A stretch of 64,000 nucleotides of DNA from Cristatella mucedo (Eukaryota > Bryozoa > Phylactolaemata > Cristatellidae), in assembly GCA_009760855.2 (NCBI GenBank), contig WPIO01000172.1, forward strand, positions 317,001-381,000. Reading direction: 5' to 3'. Below, in pieces: positions 10,168-22,430 of this stretch. Both the position numbers and the translations under genes were made by a program. The notes under the pieces are model-generated. The model ran no database searches and had not been told where the DNA came from. It was given only the letters and a program-made list of their open reading frames with translations. Each line of letters opens with the position of its first letter. Position 1 is the stretch's first letter.

Positions 10168-11640
10168 CCTTCGGTAGTTGTGTAATTTCATTACTTCAAC
10201 GTGATTGCCTCGATCATTCTGCAGCAATGCATTGCAATCAACTGCAGTTGGCCGGGCCAGTGCATCAATACATCTAAACGCCGCAAAATGACCTGAATAC
10301 GTAAACTTGAACTTTAGCAGTGTTTGCACGTTGCTTGTAATTTTAGGTATTTTGTAATCGCACAACTTCACTACAATTGCCTAGACTATTCGGAAGCAAC
10401 TCACTACGATGCCACTAACCAAACCTGCATGATGTCCCTGTGCATGACACCAATAACCATGGTGTTCATGTTGTTTATCAACCATGATATTACTCATGAT
10501 TCAATCACGTTTCCCTTTGCAGCAAATGTATAGCACCTAGGAAGAGATTGAGTTCTCTGAGGGTGCTTTATCAAGTGCATTATTACGTTTGACTGCAATA
10601 GCCCTGGCAAAAGCCACAATCTATCGCAACCTGATGCAGAATGCACTGAAATTGGTTTCGCAACGTTCCAAAGTTTGATGCCTGTTACAGAGCACTTTGG
10701 TCAATGTCAATCGTATCATTTTAAGGAATTGCGCTCGCACAATCTCGGGAAATTCTGGCAATATATATACGACAATGGCTCGGCTTAGTGCAGCAATCCA
10801 CTACAATCCGTTGCAAATTGAATGCAAATTGGCTAAACGAAGTTCCAATATTCATCGCATTTCTATATTCGTTGTGTTAAAAGTGAAATCGTAGGACTCT
10901 CAATCTATTTCGTACGTTCATTTTCATCCATGTGGGACAATCGGCAGCAATGGCCCGGGGTAACCAATACCTCATGCCATCTGTGGCAAATCGACGAGAA
11001 ATTAGATATGCCCAGCTCCAAATCCCATTCCATCTCACTGGTGTGCTTTTACTTCAACCTGCTCTGATTATTAAATCTAGAACGACGCATGGTAGTCGAT
11101 GGCAATCGCCCGGGAAAATACAGCAATCCACTATGAACCATCGCAAACCATCCGCAAGAGACTGGGCCGAGATCAAAGTTACTTTAATTATTACAGTGCA
11201 CTGTGCTTAAAGAGCATTTAAAGCCCTTCACCAATCGCACTCTTACAATCGTGAGCAATGAATGGCAAATGAAAGCAATGACCCGGCCGAATACCCCAAT
11301 TTATGGCGTATCAACGAGCAATTGTTATCACTAAACCCCAATTGTTGATACATATAGCTTTCCCTTGTATCCAAAGTGAAACCTTCGCACTTTCAGAATG
11401 ATTTGCTCGTTGAATGTCAGCGATGCACGGCAATCCGCCGAAATGGTTGGGCCGATAGCACCATATGTGCAAACTTGACGGGAGTGGCTGCGATAAACTT
11501 TAACCCTCAATCTACGTTACGTGTATCTGTTCGTACACAGATTATCACCAATCGTGCACGTTCAATCGACAGCAATGTATGGCCATCGACGGCAATCGCC
11601 CGAGATAATGCACCGATCCATAACGGTCCGTTACAAATGG
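10164..11640. repeat. 1.47-kb block repeated at about 13,444-14,910
   Basis: GATCCTTCGGTAGTTGTGTA opens both copies. ACTATGAACCATCGCAAACC occurs at about 11,131 and 14,416. Text around TTGGGGCCGATAGCACC closes both. The offset is about 3,280 bp throughout, and the embedded LINE tail (10,410-10,590; 13,690-13,870) is included. Confidence 0.8.
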
Positions 11641-11705
11641 TACAGCAATCAAGACTGTCTATTGCAATCATAAACAAAGCTGGTCTGAGCAGATGAAATC
11701 GTAAG
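10168..11705. repeat. Degenerate satellite array with an embedded LINE tail
   Basis: Related units recur about every 160-175 bp. Core blocks resembling GCAATGGCCCGGG with ATACCACAATCCA occur near 10,250, 10,600, 10,745, 10,950, 11,107, 11,278 and 11,595. Two successive units are visible as direct repeats at about 10,180 and 10,355 (CTTCAnnnnnATTGCCT and nearby AGCAA). The family B 3' UTR and hairpin resume at 10,410-10,590 with CGAT on both sides of the satellite piece. No coding potential is seen. Confidence 0.65.
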
Positions 11706-12009
11706 CGCCCATATTCAAGTCGTGACTGGACGCTGCTGAATGACGCTCCCATTTAGATTTCTGGTTCGTGAATACTCTCTATATTTTTGGTGCACCCATG
11801 AAATGCCATTAGTAATGCTAGCTGTCAGTCACAGAACTGCAATCAAAGGCAATGGCTCAAGCTAATACAGAATACTTCTCCAATCAGTCGTGAATCGACT
11901 GCACGTAGGCTATGCAAAGTTAAAGTACCCATGAGGTATTACCTCGAAGTTTTTCGAAATGAAACGTTATTCTCAATATGTTAAGGTTAACGTAAAACGG
12001 TTCTTTGTC

Positions 12010-12220
12010 GTGCCTACACATGCTGACACTGTGTTCTCTGCCACTAACCACACTTGTATGCTGACCCTGCGCATGTCAGCCCTAACCATGTTATTCATCT
12101 TGTTCATTAAGCATGATATTACTCGCAAGTCAATCGCGTTTCTCATTGCCGGAAATGTAAAGCACCTGAAGACAAGTTGAGTTCTCTGAGGGCGCTTTAT
12201 CAAGTGTAATATTATTATTC
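12010..12220 (+). mobile_element. Family B LINE 3' UTR and tail (duplicate of 775-985)
   Basis: It carries CTGCCACTAACCACACTTG, the CATGATATTACTCGC stretch and a worn hairpin (AAAGCACCTGAAGACAAGTT, GAGTTCTCTGAGGGCGC) ending in TATTATTATT. Its position in the duplicated block matches that of the first copy. Confidence 0.75.
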
Positions 12221-12949
12221 CTGTGTTGTCAGCTTTGACCTTTATTTATCCTTCATCAGACTGCATCAGCTGGCCGGTGATTTGCATACTAGCTGCCGTC
12301 AGAATGTTTTAGATCGCTGTGACCTCGAAGCATCCTCGCTTTTTCCATTGGCAGCACACTCAACTCTGACGGCCTTAATTATTCGTGTTTTTTGATTGTT
12401 ATTTTTAAAACGCCGAGATAAGAAAATGGGTTAAACGTTGTGCTTGATGTGGAAATGTAACCGGAAGGCGACGAGCTTTATAAAGCGTGCCAAATCTTTG
12501 TATTGTTTGCATTGTTGGGCCTCGTGGTCGCTTCGCACGGGTGTTGGTAGGAGTCGGATGCAGTGGCGTTGGTTGGCCACTGCAAGGCTCGAGCTGATAA
12601 GCGTCTGCAACAGTGACATGAAGTTGTCGTTTGCCTCAGCGGCTTGGCAGTGGTCGGCTGCCACAGATGTGGCATTAGTGGACGTTCTCAACGGCAGAGC
12701 TGAATGGCCGAAGGGACCCGGGCATTTGTTGATGTCTGTTGCAATGGCATTCATGGGCATAAGCGATACTGCCGTTCGAAGTCCACAGAAATAACTGTGC
12801 AGTTTCCTAGGCCAATACCACAATCCCCGCTATCTACTTCATTCCACCAAGCAAGGGAGAAAATCACGTTCGAAAAGCTCCTTTTTTGACTGCATATGAC
12901 AGCACTCTGCTAATGTTGCACTTCAAAAATTGTACTTGCATTGGAACGG

Positions 12950-15200
12950 CCATCCAAGCCCAAGGCAATGCAATCAACTGCAACTGCCCTGGCCAATACC
13001 ACAATCCACTTTAAATAACTGAATTCACCTCTACAAAATCAAAATAGAGTGCACTTAGGTCCAGTTTTTATTGCATAATAAATTGCACTGCACTTTGTGC
13101 AAAACTACGTAAAATGAAAAAACCGTGCGTCCTCACATCATGGCAACGGGCGGCAATCGCGCCTGAATTGACCTGGAAAACTACCACAATCCTCACTATT
13201 TCACTGCAAATCACCCTCAAAGCGCCATCGCGAAGCTCTAATTGACATTGTATATAGGAATAGACTAAGTTCAAAGTGCGCCCACAAAATTTCACTTCAT
13301 TGTGCACATGCCCTCTTTTTTCCAATTAATTGCAATCTACTAAAACAGCCCCGTCCCATACCACAATCAACTCTAATCCGCCGGAATCCGCTGCAATGGG
13401 CCTCACAGCAACCGGAAGCGGTCCACCAGAAGCTCGTATTATGATTGCACGATCCTTCGGTAGTTGTGTAATTTCATAACTTCACATTGATTGCCTCGAT
13501 CATTCTGCAGCAATGCATTGCAATTGACTGCAGCTGGCCGGGCCAGTGGGTCAACATACCCAACCGCCGTAAAATGACCTGAATACGTACACTTTAACTC
13601 CAACAGTGATTGCACGTTGCTTCTTATCTTTAGGTATTTTGTAATCGCACAAATTCACTACAGTTGCTTCGACTAGTCGGAAGCAACTCACTACAATGCC
13701 ACTAACCACACTTGCATGCTGACCCTGTGAGTGACATCACTAACCATGGTGTTCATGTTATTTATCAGGCATGATATTACTCACGATTCAACCACGTTTC
13801 CCCTTGCAGCAAATGTGAAACACCTAGGAAGAGATTGAGTTCTCTGATGGTGCTTCATCAAGTGCATTATTACAATTGACTGACATGGCCCAGGCCAAAA
13901 CCACAATCTATTGCAATCTGATGCAGAATGCACTGAAAGTGGTTTCGCAACGCTCCAAAGTTAAATGCCCGTTACAGAGCACTTTGTTCAATGTCAATCG
14001 CCTCATTTTAAGCTATTGCTCTTGCTCAGTCTCAGGCAATGCTTGGCAATCTACGGCAATGGCTTGGCTCAGTGCAGCAATCCACTAAAATCCGTTGCAA
14101 GTCGAATGCAAATTGGCTAACCAAATTCCCAATATTCGTCGCATTTCATATTTGGTTGTGCTAAAAGTGAAATCGTATGCCTTTCAATATATTGTGTACG
14201 TACATTTTCAACCATGTATGACAATCAGCAGTAATAGCCAGGGCCAACCAATATATCATGCCATCCGTGAGAAATCGACGAGAAATCGTAAATGCGAAGC
14301 TGCAATTGCCATTCCATCTCACTGGTGTGCATATACTTCAACCCGCTCTGATTATTAAATCTTGAGCGATGCATGATAGTCAATGACAATGTCCCGGGCA
14401 AATACGGCAATCCACTATGAACCATCGCAAACCATCCGCAAGAGACTGGGCCGAGATCAAAGTTATTTTAATTATTACAGTGCTTAAAGAGCATTCACAT
14501 GCCTTCACCATTCGCACACTTACAATCGTGAGCAATGACTGGCAAATGAAAGCAATGACCCGAGCCAATACCCCAATTCGTGCCATATCAACGAACAGTT
14601 GTTATGGCCAAACCCCAATTGTTATTACATATAACTTTACATTGCATCCAAAGTAAAACCTTCGCAATTTCAAGATGCTTTGTTGGTTGAATGTCAGCAA
14701 TGCACGGCAATCCAACGCAATGGTTGGGGCCGATAGCACCATATGTGCAAAATTGACGAGAGTGGCTGCAATATTCCTTAACCCTCATTCTACGTGGCGT
14801 GTATATGTTCGTGCGTAAACTTTCACCCATCGGGCACGCTCAATCGACAGCAATGTATGGCAATCGACGGCAATTGCCCGGGGAATGCACAAATATATAA
14901 CGATCTGTTACAAATGAATCAAACGTTGCAGAGACCAGCTCCAACATTTCTGGCATATTGCACGACAATGCAATAAAATTGCATCAAAATCCTTTTTAAC
15001 AATACAAAAATTTTAATCGAGAGCAATGCATGGAAATCGACGGCAATGGTCTGGCCTCTACCACAACCTGTTTCAAATTCACCGAAAATTGACAGTTTTA
15101 ATATGTAATTAGTTTACTATATAATGCTCACTTCGGGCTCACATACTATCATTTTTCGCGTTCAACCTTGCCTGCCAACTGACAGCAATTGAGCGAGATA
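12950..15200. repeat. Second part of the degenerate satellite field
   Basis: GCAATnnACnGCAA blocks followed by CCnGGCCAATACCACAATCCA recur near 12,975, 13,180, 13,350, 13,540, 13,890, 14,050, 14,235, 14,390, 14,560, 14,875 and 15,045. A family B tail is embedded at 13,690-13,870. No gene is seen. Confidence 0.65.
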
Positions 15201-16929
15201 ATATAGAAATCAAGACTGTCTATTGCATTTTGAGTTGGTAGGGAGAGAGGAGCGGTTGAGTTGGTGGACGGCCAAGGCATCCCCTATGCTTGGATGCAGC
15301 GGTTGTGTTAACTGGCAGTCACAGTTGGGGTGGTGGCCGTGCTTAGAGGCCAGAACAACTATATTGGCGGGCGTCAGCTGCTTTGGCATTTCACGCGCTG
15401 ATGCGGCTTCAATGACTGGTAGTGTCCGTGGCAGTGGCATCTGCAGGCTGCAGCAGTGGCGGTGGTAGGATGCTGCAGGCTCGCGTTCGTGGGCGGCTGC
15501 GGCGGTAGCTGGTGTCTAGGTCGTCTGCCTAGGTTTTGGTCGGCATGCATGGCGCTGGCGTTTGTGTGCAATATCGATGGGCGTCCGCGGCGGTGGAGGT
15601 GGCGGTAGTTGGTGGCAGTGGGCGTAGCTGCAGCAGCCGCCGGTTGCCTGTGCCGAACCACTCGCCACGTATGTCGATGCCTACCTGTGAAAAGTGAAGC
15701 CACATGCAATTCAGTGCCAAGTTATTAGAGCTTCACCAGTTTTCCCAGATTACCTCAAATGTTATGCTTGTTTTTGAAAAAATGAGATTTTCCATACGTT
15801 TTACTTGAGACTGTGCGACGAATTTGCTCTCAGCCTGAGACTCTGTGCTTTTCTCGCCTTCTTAATTGCGTTAACAGCAGGACTTTGAGCGTTCGCGAGA
15901 GATAACGGCCAGATCTTTCAAGTAAATTACTGAGAGATTGTCGGGTGTATTGCGATAGAATTTCTCGATAAAAAAGCCTTTAGTTAGCAGTGCTGGCTGC
16001 TGCACGAGACAAAAGCGCGATGGATTTGTCGCCGTTGGTCGCCAGCCGAGGACTTTCTAACGGGCAGAGCTCAAGCGTTAGCCTAGCATGCTGCATACGT
16101 GTGTTTATTGCGTCCCCATGGCTACAGTTGAAGCTCGAATTAACTGCTGAGCTGACACGCTGGCTACGATCTCGGCCGCCGTTTCAAATTAATCTTGTAA
16201 AACGGTGCCCGTACCAATCGATTTAAAAACATAGCAGCTCATCTTTCCAGAATCTAGTAGGTGTGCAATTTTGTGTGAAAGTCACTTACAAGTGAAACAG
16301 TCTTTTTCCTGCAGGTCACAGAGCGCACATAGCTGCAATCGCTGCCCGAGCTATTCGGAGCTATTCGTCACGTACGGCGGCAGGACCAATCTTCACTAAT
16401 GGATTGTAAATTGCAACCCTAACCACACAAAGCGGTTGATACTCCTCGTATCTGTAGATGCTACAAAAAGCGTCAGGCTTTGCGATCGGGGAAATTTTAA
16501 CGGGTTTTATTCTGCTAAGAAGCCTGTGACTTGGTCAGAGAGTAGCGAATCACCAACGAATGCCTGCCGCGGTCATCCACAGCAAGCTAGGCTCTATCAA
16601 TTCGACGCCAATCTCACCGTTATACTTGCCAATCTCCTTGAGGCTTTTTTTTATGAAACGCAAGAATTAAGGTCTCAGTTAGGACACGGCCGCGCTAGGA
16701 ATCAATGGTTACGAATAACACTACAGCGTTTTTGTAACTTACTGCGGTCGTACCACTAGTACGCCCAAGTAGTTACGCTGAATGCCGCTGCAAACGTGAA
16801 AGCTGCCACCGTGGATGATTGCATCATCTCTCTTTCTCTCACTCTCTCTCTCCGCACTTACAAATCAACAATTGACGTTAGGCTGCTAGTTAGCCTCAAA
16901 CGTGATGTAACGACTTGCAGCTGCAACTA

Positions 16930-17690
16930 GCAATCGCTTCCAGCAGATATAAAGCTGAGTGTTCTGTAGCCGAACTGACTGCAACGTGCACACTAAACAA
17001 CTACCGCCCTTATTTAATTACCTGACCCAGCAACCACACGAAAATGTTGGTTAAATATTAGTTATAATCATGTATTAGCCTGCGGTTAATTAGAGCATAG
17101 CTGCGAAACCCTAACGTGCTCCACCGCAAGTTTTACGTCCATTTTCTCAAAGCACACTTTGGTTGTCAACCTAAATTAGCGTGCTGATTGAAGAGTCCAC
17201 AAAAAAATAATACCTTAAAGAATACTTGCAGAGTATTGCTGTATTGAGTTTCGAGTTTTAATAGGCACGGCATTCATAATACACATTGCAATCATGATCT
17301 TACTATCAGTTTTAACAGGAAAACGTGCCACCTCAAAAGCTTGTATTCTAATAAATTTCCTTAATTATTGGATCTGACGTCGTGTGCTGATCACGACTGC
17401 TTCGCAGCTTTTATTTAGGAATAGGTGGACTTACACTGAATTTTCTATTTCTTTGTCAGTGAGCAAGGGGAAGCATTGTTTACTCGACCTGAGCTGCATG
17501 CCACCTTTGGGCATTGCACCTTTAGGCAACTTTTGCTGTTCAAGCTGCAGCGTCGGTCGTCTAATCTTGTGAATCCAGAGACTGCTGCTACAGAATAGCA
17601 GAAGGGCTTTAGTCCCCGAAGTTGGTCCGCAGCCTACTTCTGTCGTCGACAGTAATCTGGCTCATGTTATACTAGCTGTAATTCAGGATG
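16930..17690. other. No gene seen
   Basis: AT-rich sequence with no conserved coding string, LINE tail or RNA gene that I recognise. Confidence 0.4.
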
Positions 17691-17795
17691 CAACCACTAA
17701 CCGTTTAATCGTGCTTTATTTGCAGCAAATGTAAAGTTGCTGGAAAGAAATTCTGTTCTCTGAGGCACTCTAGCAAACGTATTATCATTCTTGGT
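17690..17795 (+). mobile_element. Family B LINE tail remnant
   Basis: CAACCACTAACCGTTTAATC, then TTGCAGCAAATGTAAAG, TTCTCTGAGGC and ATTATCATTC: an eroded version of the family B 3' end. Confidence 0.65.
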
Positions 17796-17845
17796 GTTAT
17801 TAGAATAGAATTAAAACACATTAATCGATATTTTGAGTGGTCAGT

Positions 17846-17972
17846 CGGTCACCGAATGCGTACCGAAAGCCGCTTAGGCTGTGAGTGCGCTATACAAAAC
17901 TCTCCTGCGAAACACCCACATGGTCTTTATGACTTTGTGGAGTTACTGACGGAGATACATTACATTACATTT
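17846..17972 (+). mobile_element. Family A LINE 3' end (about 125 bp)
   Basis: Starting with ACCGAATGCGTACCGAAAGC, it contains the whole family A terminal segment and ends ACATTACATTACATTTA. The sequence is very close to the copies at 9,130-9,256 and 42,120-42,243, which suggests relatively recent insertion and extreme 5' truncation. Confidence 0.85.
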
Positions 17973-18224
17973 ACGTTAGTTTTTGGGTCTAGCGCTGTCG
18001 ACCGCAACCATTCTAGTCGGAAACGGTAGATCGTTGTCAGGTTAATAAATTCAAAGAGCGCTTGGAAGTTGCAGTTGCATGTCATTACGTCAGGTTTGAT
18101 TCGTCGCCTATCATTGATTCTGGATAGCACATACTAAGATGTGCTTGGGCTTTTCTGCCATCGTGATTCTAGCTTCCGGTAGCTTGAGGGCTGTCGCTAT
18201 ATTTCGGTACAATCTCCGAAAGGT

Positions 18225-18785
18225 ATGACTAAAACTCGACGATTGATTGTTGATCTTTCGAGCCAATGCGATTTGTGGAGGTCGCAGTTATTGCAATAGC
18301 GGCAGCGGGTAGCCTGACGGTTGATTGCTGATCGTTCGAGCTGAGACGACGTTCGAGCTGACGACGATTTTTCAAGACTGCAGCCCATCGCAGTTGTGGA
18401 GACCGGAAGCCCGACGGTGGGTTGTTGATCTGCCAAGCAGGGAAATACAGGAAGATGCACTTATTGAAACTGGCAGCTTTTGCGATCGTGGTGCTGTGTA
18501 GCCTTACAGCTGACTCTAGCCTGTTGTACGACCACAGGAAGTTACAGCTATAGCCCGAAAACAGGCTTTTGATCTTCCGAGCTGGGTGCAAAAAAGAAGA
18601 TGCGATTTATGAAGGTCACAGCCATTTCAATAGTAGCGTTGCTTGGCCCGATGGCCCATTGATGATTGTCCATGCAGAATAAAACGATGAAGATGAGCTT
18701 TCTAGGGTTTCCAGCAGTTTCTACTGTTGATCTTCCGAACTGAGTGCAACTATGCAGTGCGATTAAGGAACGTAGCAGCCATTAA
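18225..18785. repeat. Degenerate tandem repeat with GTTGATCTTCCGAGCTG core
   Basis: The core GTTGATCTTTCGAGC or close variants occurs near 18,246, 18,328, 18,425, 18,566 and 18,726. In most units GATGCGATTTATGGAGGTC and CAGCCATT(G/T)CAATAGC-like text follow. Spacing is irregular (about 80-160 bp). It is neither LINE nor satellite of the left region, and no ORF is conserved across units. Confidence 0.5.
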
Positions 18786-18789
18786 CCTC

Positions 18790-20700
18790 TGGAATGTGCG
18801 ATGAAGTTTGTATGAATAAATGTTTCTTCGTTTTTTTAAATGACTTGCCCGTCGACGGCGAGCTTAAGGATCTCTATACAAAGAAGACATGTCGAAGCCA
18901 GCGGTTGAAACGTTCACATTGGATGGAAAAGGTATCGGTTGGCGTTACTTGTGTCTCTAATTCCCTCAGCTGCTTTAATTAAAAGCACGCTCTCATGTTC
19001 GTGTGTGATCTGTCGCCGCTCTCCGATTGATTTTTATAAAAAATCGTCGTACATTTCGTTCACTGCTAAGCCAGGGAAAAGACTTAAATGCAAACTGCTC
19101 ATGTTTCTCGCTTGTTAAATTCTTGAAATAGTGCAATACTTCAATTTAAATTCCTTATTTAGCATTTATATAGCATTTATTCAGCATTTAAATTCTTGAA
19201 GTAGTGTGCGCTTCGTAACCTCGCATTGTGTACCCTAAACGAGGCCATCCACGAGTAAACTTGGCCGACATTATTTGCATTGACTTAGTCAGTGATATCG
19301 TAGAAAGTATCCCAAGTCATTGGCCTCGTGCTTCTATCGCTAGTAGCTAGTAGCGTGATTCTCTCAAATATTGTAACCATGCAACGTCGTGTTTCGTCTC
19401 TACTACCACGGGAGTCGGCGAGCGGCCACAGAAACATGCTACCTTCAACGCACTGGCGGCGGCCCGTCTTCAATAGGAGTGATCCGCTTGGTCAACGTTG
19501 CCTGTAGCTACTGACGAGCACGATTCTCTCAATTATATATATATATATAGCACGCGATCATCGGGCTGCTTCCGGCTTGATACTGCGGCTATATTGGGCA
19601 GGGCATTTGAGTATTCGGCCGACAACGGAATGGTAGATAAATGTCTTCAGATTTCTCGCTGCAAGTTAATTGTTTTCGAGCCAAAGCCACGAGAGCTTTT
19701 TCGCTGAATGTCGACTGAATGTAGAGTTCAGACATTCAACGAAGACTGCAACGATGACTGCAGCGGCAAACTCGGCATCCGCCGGCGTCGTCGGCCTGGC
19801 GTCTCCGGGGGACACCCTCTGAATTACCAGCTTCCGGTATTGGAGCGCGGACCAACAATAACACAGCCATCCACCAACGCCACTAACCACTAACCTACTA
19901 ACCGCTTTAAGACGGGGCACAAACCTGCACACCCGAAGCGGTGCCTATTGCAGCTGCATCTAAAAATCACTTCCGGCAAGCAGACGGCCGAGAGCGCTGT
20001 AGCAGAGCTGATTGCAACGAACACAGTAATAACCGTTTTATTCTAATGTCAAAATATCGCTAACAATGTGTGCAATATTAGAGATGCTGCTCAGAGCTTT
20101 TTTAACTCTTTAGTGCGTTTCATCCAAATCTATTTCGATTGGTATCAAGTATCAAGTCAAGAACCCATAACTATTCAATCGATAGTCTAAACGCAGCTTT
20201 ACCTAGCGAGTGTAAGAGTTTGGCTACAGCTTGGGCGAGCTTCTCGAGCGACACGTCGTTCACGAGCTTGCAAAAGTCAGCGGGTGATCCTCTAACCACG
20301 CATCTGTTAAGGAGAAAAATACGGATCTCCAACAGTGACTGTCGGGACGATAGGTCTGAGGTAATCTACCGGCCAAGGCCTGTGATCGCGGGTGTCACGG
20401 TAAATGCATTGTTCTCCACAAGAGGGACTGAGCCTGGGAGCTACCGCTGGCTACGGCTCGCTTATCAGCCCATCACTGAGCTACCTACTCTGTGTAAACT
20501 ATTGTCACCTGCTCTAGGCTCGAGGTTATGTAATCCAGTTCATCTCCGTCAATAACTTTTGAACTATGACAATTAAACACAGCATCTTCGACATTAACAA
20601 AGCCTTTTAGCCGACTGTGTCAGTACTTTCCGGTGGTCCGGAGTTTCTTATTTCATACTGCATACTTAACTTCCTTCCTGATAGGAGGGATGGTGATGAA
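18790..20700. other. No gene supported
   Basis: It contains a short (AT) run near 19,535 and a 138-codon ORF at 20,139-20,555 with no recognisable motif. I see no splice-supported exon. Confidence 0.4.
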
Positions 20701-20704
20701 TTCA

Positions 20705-21060
20705 CATTTTGGACATCGAGTTCCAAAGTGACCTTACACTAAACTATCACGTCAGCTCCACAGTCAAGTCTACTAATTTCAGCTACATGACATTGTTAAA
20801 ATTCTGGCTTGCATAACCTGGAATGCTGCTAAGTTCAATTTGATCAATGCATTTATACCATCCATTCTCGACTTATTAAACTCTGTGCTTGCTGGTCTGC
20901 CGGCATGTGAAATCATGGGCATGTTAGCTCAAAACTAGGCAGCTAGGCTCGTTTGTATAGTTCATCGCAGTTGCCGCGTCATACCACGTCTTGCACCCCT
21001 GCACTGGCTCCCTCCCAATCAAGCAGCATATCAACTTCAAATTTCTGTCACTAAATGACC
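20705..21060 (+). mobile_element. Old, diverged family B LINE fragment
   Basis: Traces of the C-terminal coding region remain, with many frameshifts: CACGTCAGCTCCACAGTCAA, CATTGTTAAAATTCTGG, CTTGCTGGTCTGCCGGCATG and GCACTGGCTCCCTCCCAATC. Confidence 0.7.
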
Positions 21061-21474
21061 GCACGCTACCCCTGTTAAATAGGCAGGCCGAGTCAGACCC
21101 GAGTCAGCAGAGGCCATAGCATGAGAACGCTTAAGACCAATTGCATTGAGTTTTGTGGGTAAACGGTAATGCTATTCTGTGTAACTTGGAATCCAAACCG
21201 CGACATTCTGACCTTTATTTCGGAACTGGCAGCTTTGGGCGTGGCCATGCCCACAATGCTGCTCTGCCCCAGCTGGACTTAAAGATACTCCGCCCGGCCA
21301 ACGGGCTCGCTGAGTACCACCTCATTAGGCGCTGCGGTTGAACTGTACTGGCTAACTGAGCTGGATTTAATTGCAGCGGGTCAGCTGTGGTCGCGTGACC
21401 TGCTGGTCCTGCAGCGACAAACATTCCGCTCGTCTGTTTCGGAACTTTCTGCTTATCCACTGGCTTGCGTGGAT

Positions 21475-21735
21475 GCTCTCTACCTCCCCCACTCTCTACC
21501 TCCTCGCTCTCTACCTCCTCGCTCTCTACCTCCTCGCTCTCTTGCTCATCTCTACGCTACAGGCGCCTCGGAGCTGCTTCCACGACGGCTGCTTCTACAT
21601 CCGCATGTTCGCTCATCATCATCATTATCATCATCACCATCATCATACGCTCGCTCTCTCGCCTTTGCCTGCGTATGATACAATAGAGCCGTCGTAGTCA
21701 GTATCGCAACCGGCTTTACGGGGGGGGGGGGGCTT
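21475..21735. repeat. 15-bp minisatellite, (ATC)n run and poly-G tract
   Basis: The unit CTACCTCCTCGCTCT is repeated about four times at 21,481-21,545. (ATC/ATT)n follows at 21,615-21,650, and a 12-base G run lies near 21,720. The ORFs over this stretch are repeat artefacts. Confidence 0.7.
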
Positions 21736-22084
21736 CGTTCTTGGTCACGCTGCCATCTTGCCTACGAGCCCCTGCAGCTGTCCTGCAGTTATTTGTGGGA
21801 TCCAAAATAATTCCGCAATTGCTTCAATTTGCTCTACTACCTCAGAGCTGCTCACCGATGTATATGTCTTCCTAGTATTGTATCAAAAGTGCTACCAGAG
21901 GAGGACACTGATCTCCAATTCGTCGAAAGCAGCAGAAGCATCCCCTACAGGAACGAAGCTCTGAGCTAAAAGGATTTTGACGTGCATTCGCAGAATTCCG
22001 TGGTCGTTGTATATTCTGTTGCAAGATTGAAATTATTGAGCTTGCATCAAATATTCACGCCAAGATCAAGCAAGCATCCATACC

Positions 22085-22430
22085 GAACGGCAGTCATAGC
22101 AAACCCTAAGCGTGTGGCTGGATTCAAAGGCTTTGCTCTTCTAATAGGCGATGCTATCGTGCGACCATCACCACGTGCTCGAAGTTTAGGTGTCGCTTCG
22201 ACAGCTGCCTAAATTTTAAAAGCTTCATTCAGAAGACTGCTTACCAGCTTGCCATCACGACCGAACACTGTCTAAGATTAGGAGCTGTCTTCCACAATGG
22301 CTTGCAAAACATTTAATTAGCTCCTTAGTTCTGTCTCGGCTTGATTGTTGTAATTCCCTTTTGGCATGGCTACCAAAGAAATCAACTATGTCAATGCAGC
22401 TGACTCTGAATATGGCTGCAAGGCTGTGAG
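22085..22430 (+). mobile_element. Family A LINE, left part (interrupted by a SINE)
   Basis: CCTAAGCGTGTGGCTGGATT, CAAAGGCTTTGCTCTTCTAA and later GAATATGGCTGCAAGGCTG match family A coding sequence seen intact at 8,370-8,690. Stops are frequent. The right part resumes at 22,633. Confidence 0.8.

Larger units (their letters stand above)
11365..16925. repeat. Copy 2 of the large diverged direct duplication
   Basis: This is the partner of 130-5815. Block 2 and block 3 sit directly against each other at about 15,717-15,720 here, whereas in copy 1 they are 2.1 kb apart. Extra satellite lies at 12.8-15.2 kb. The LINE tail at 12,010-12,220 is shared with copy 1 (775-985). Confidence 0.8.

Noticed and set aside
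20139-20555. 138-codon ORF
   Set aside because: No motif, no composition shift and no splice or promoter signal; adjacent to LINE debris.
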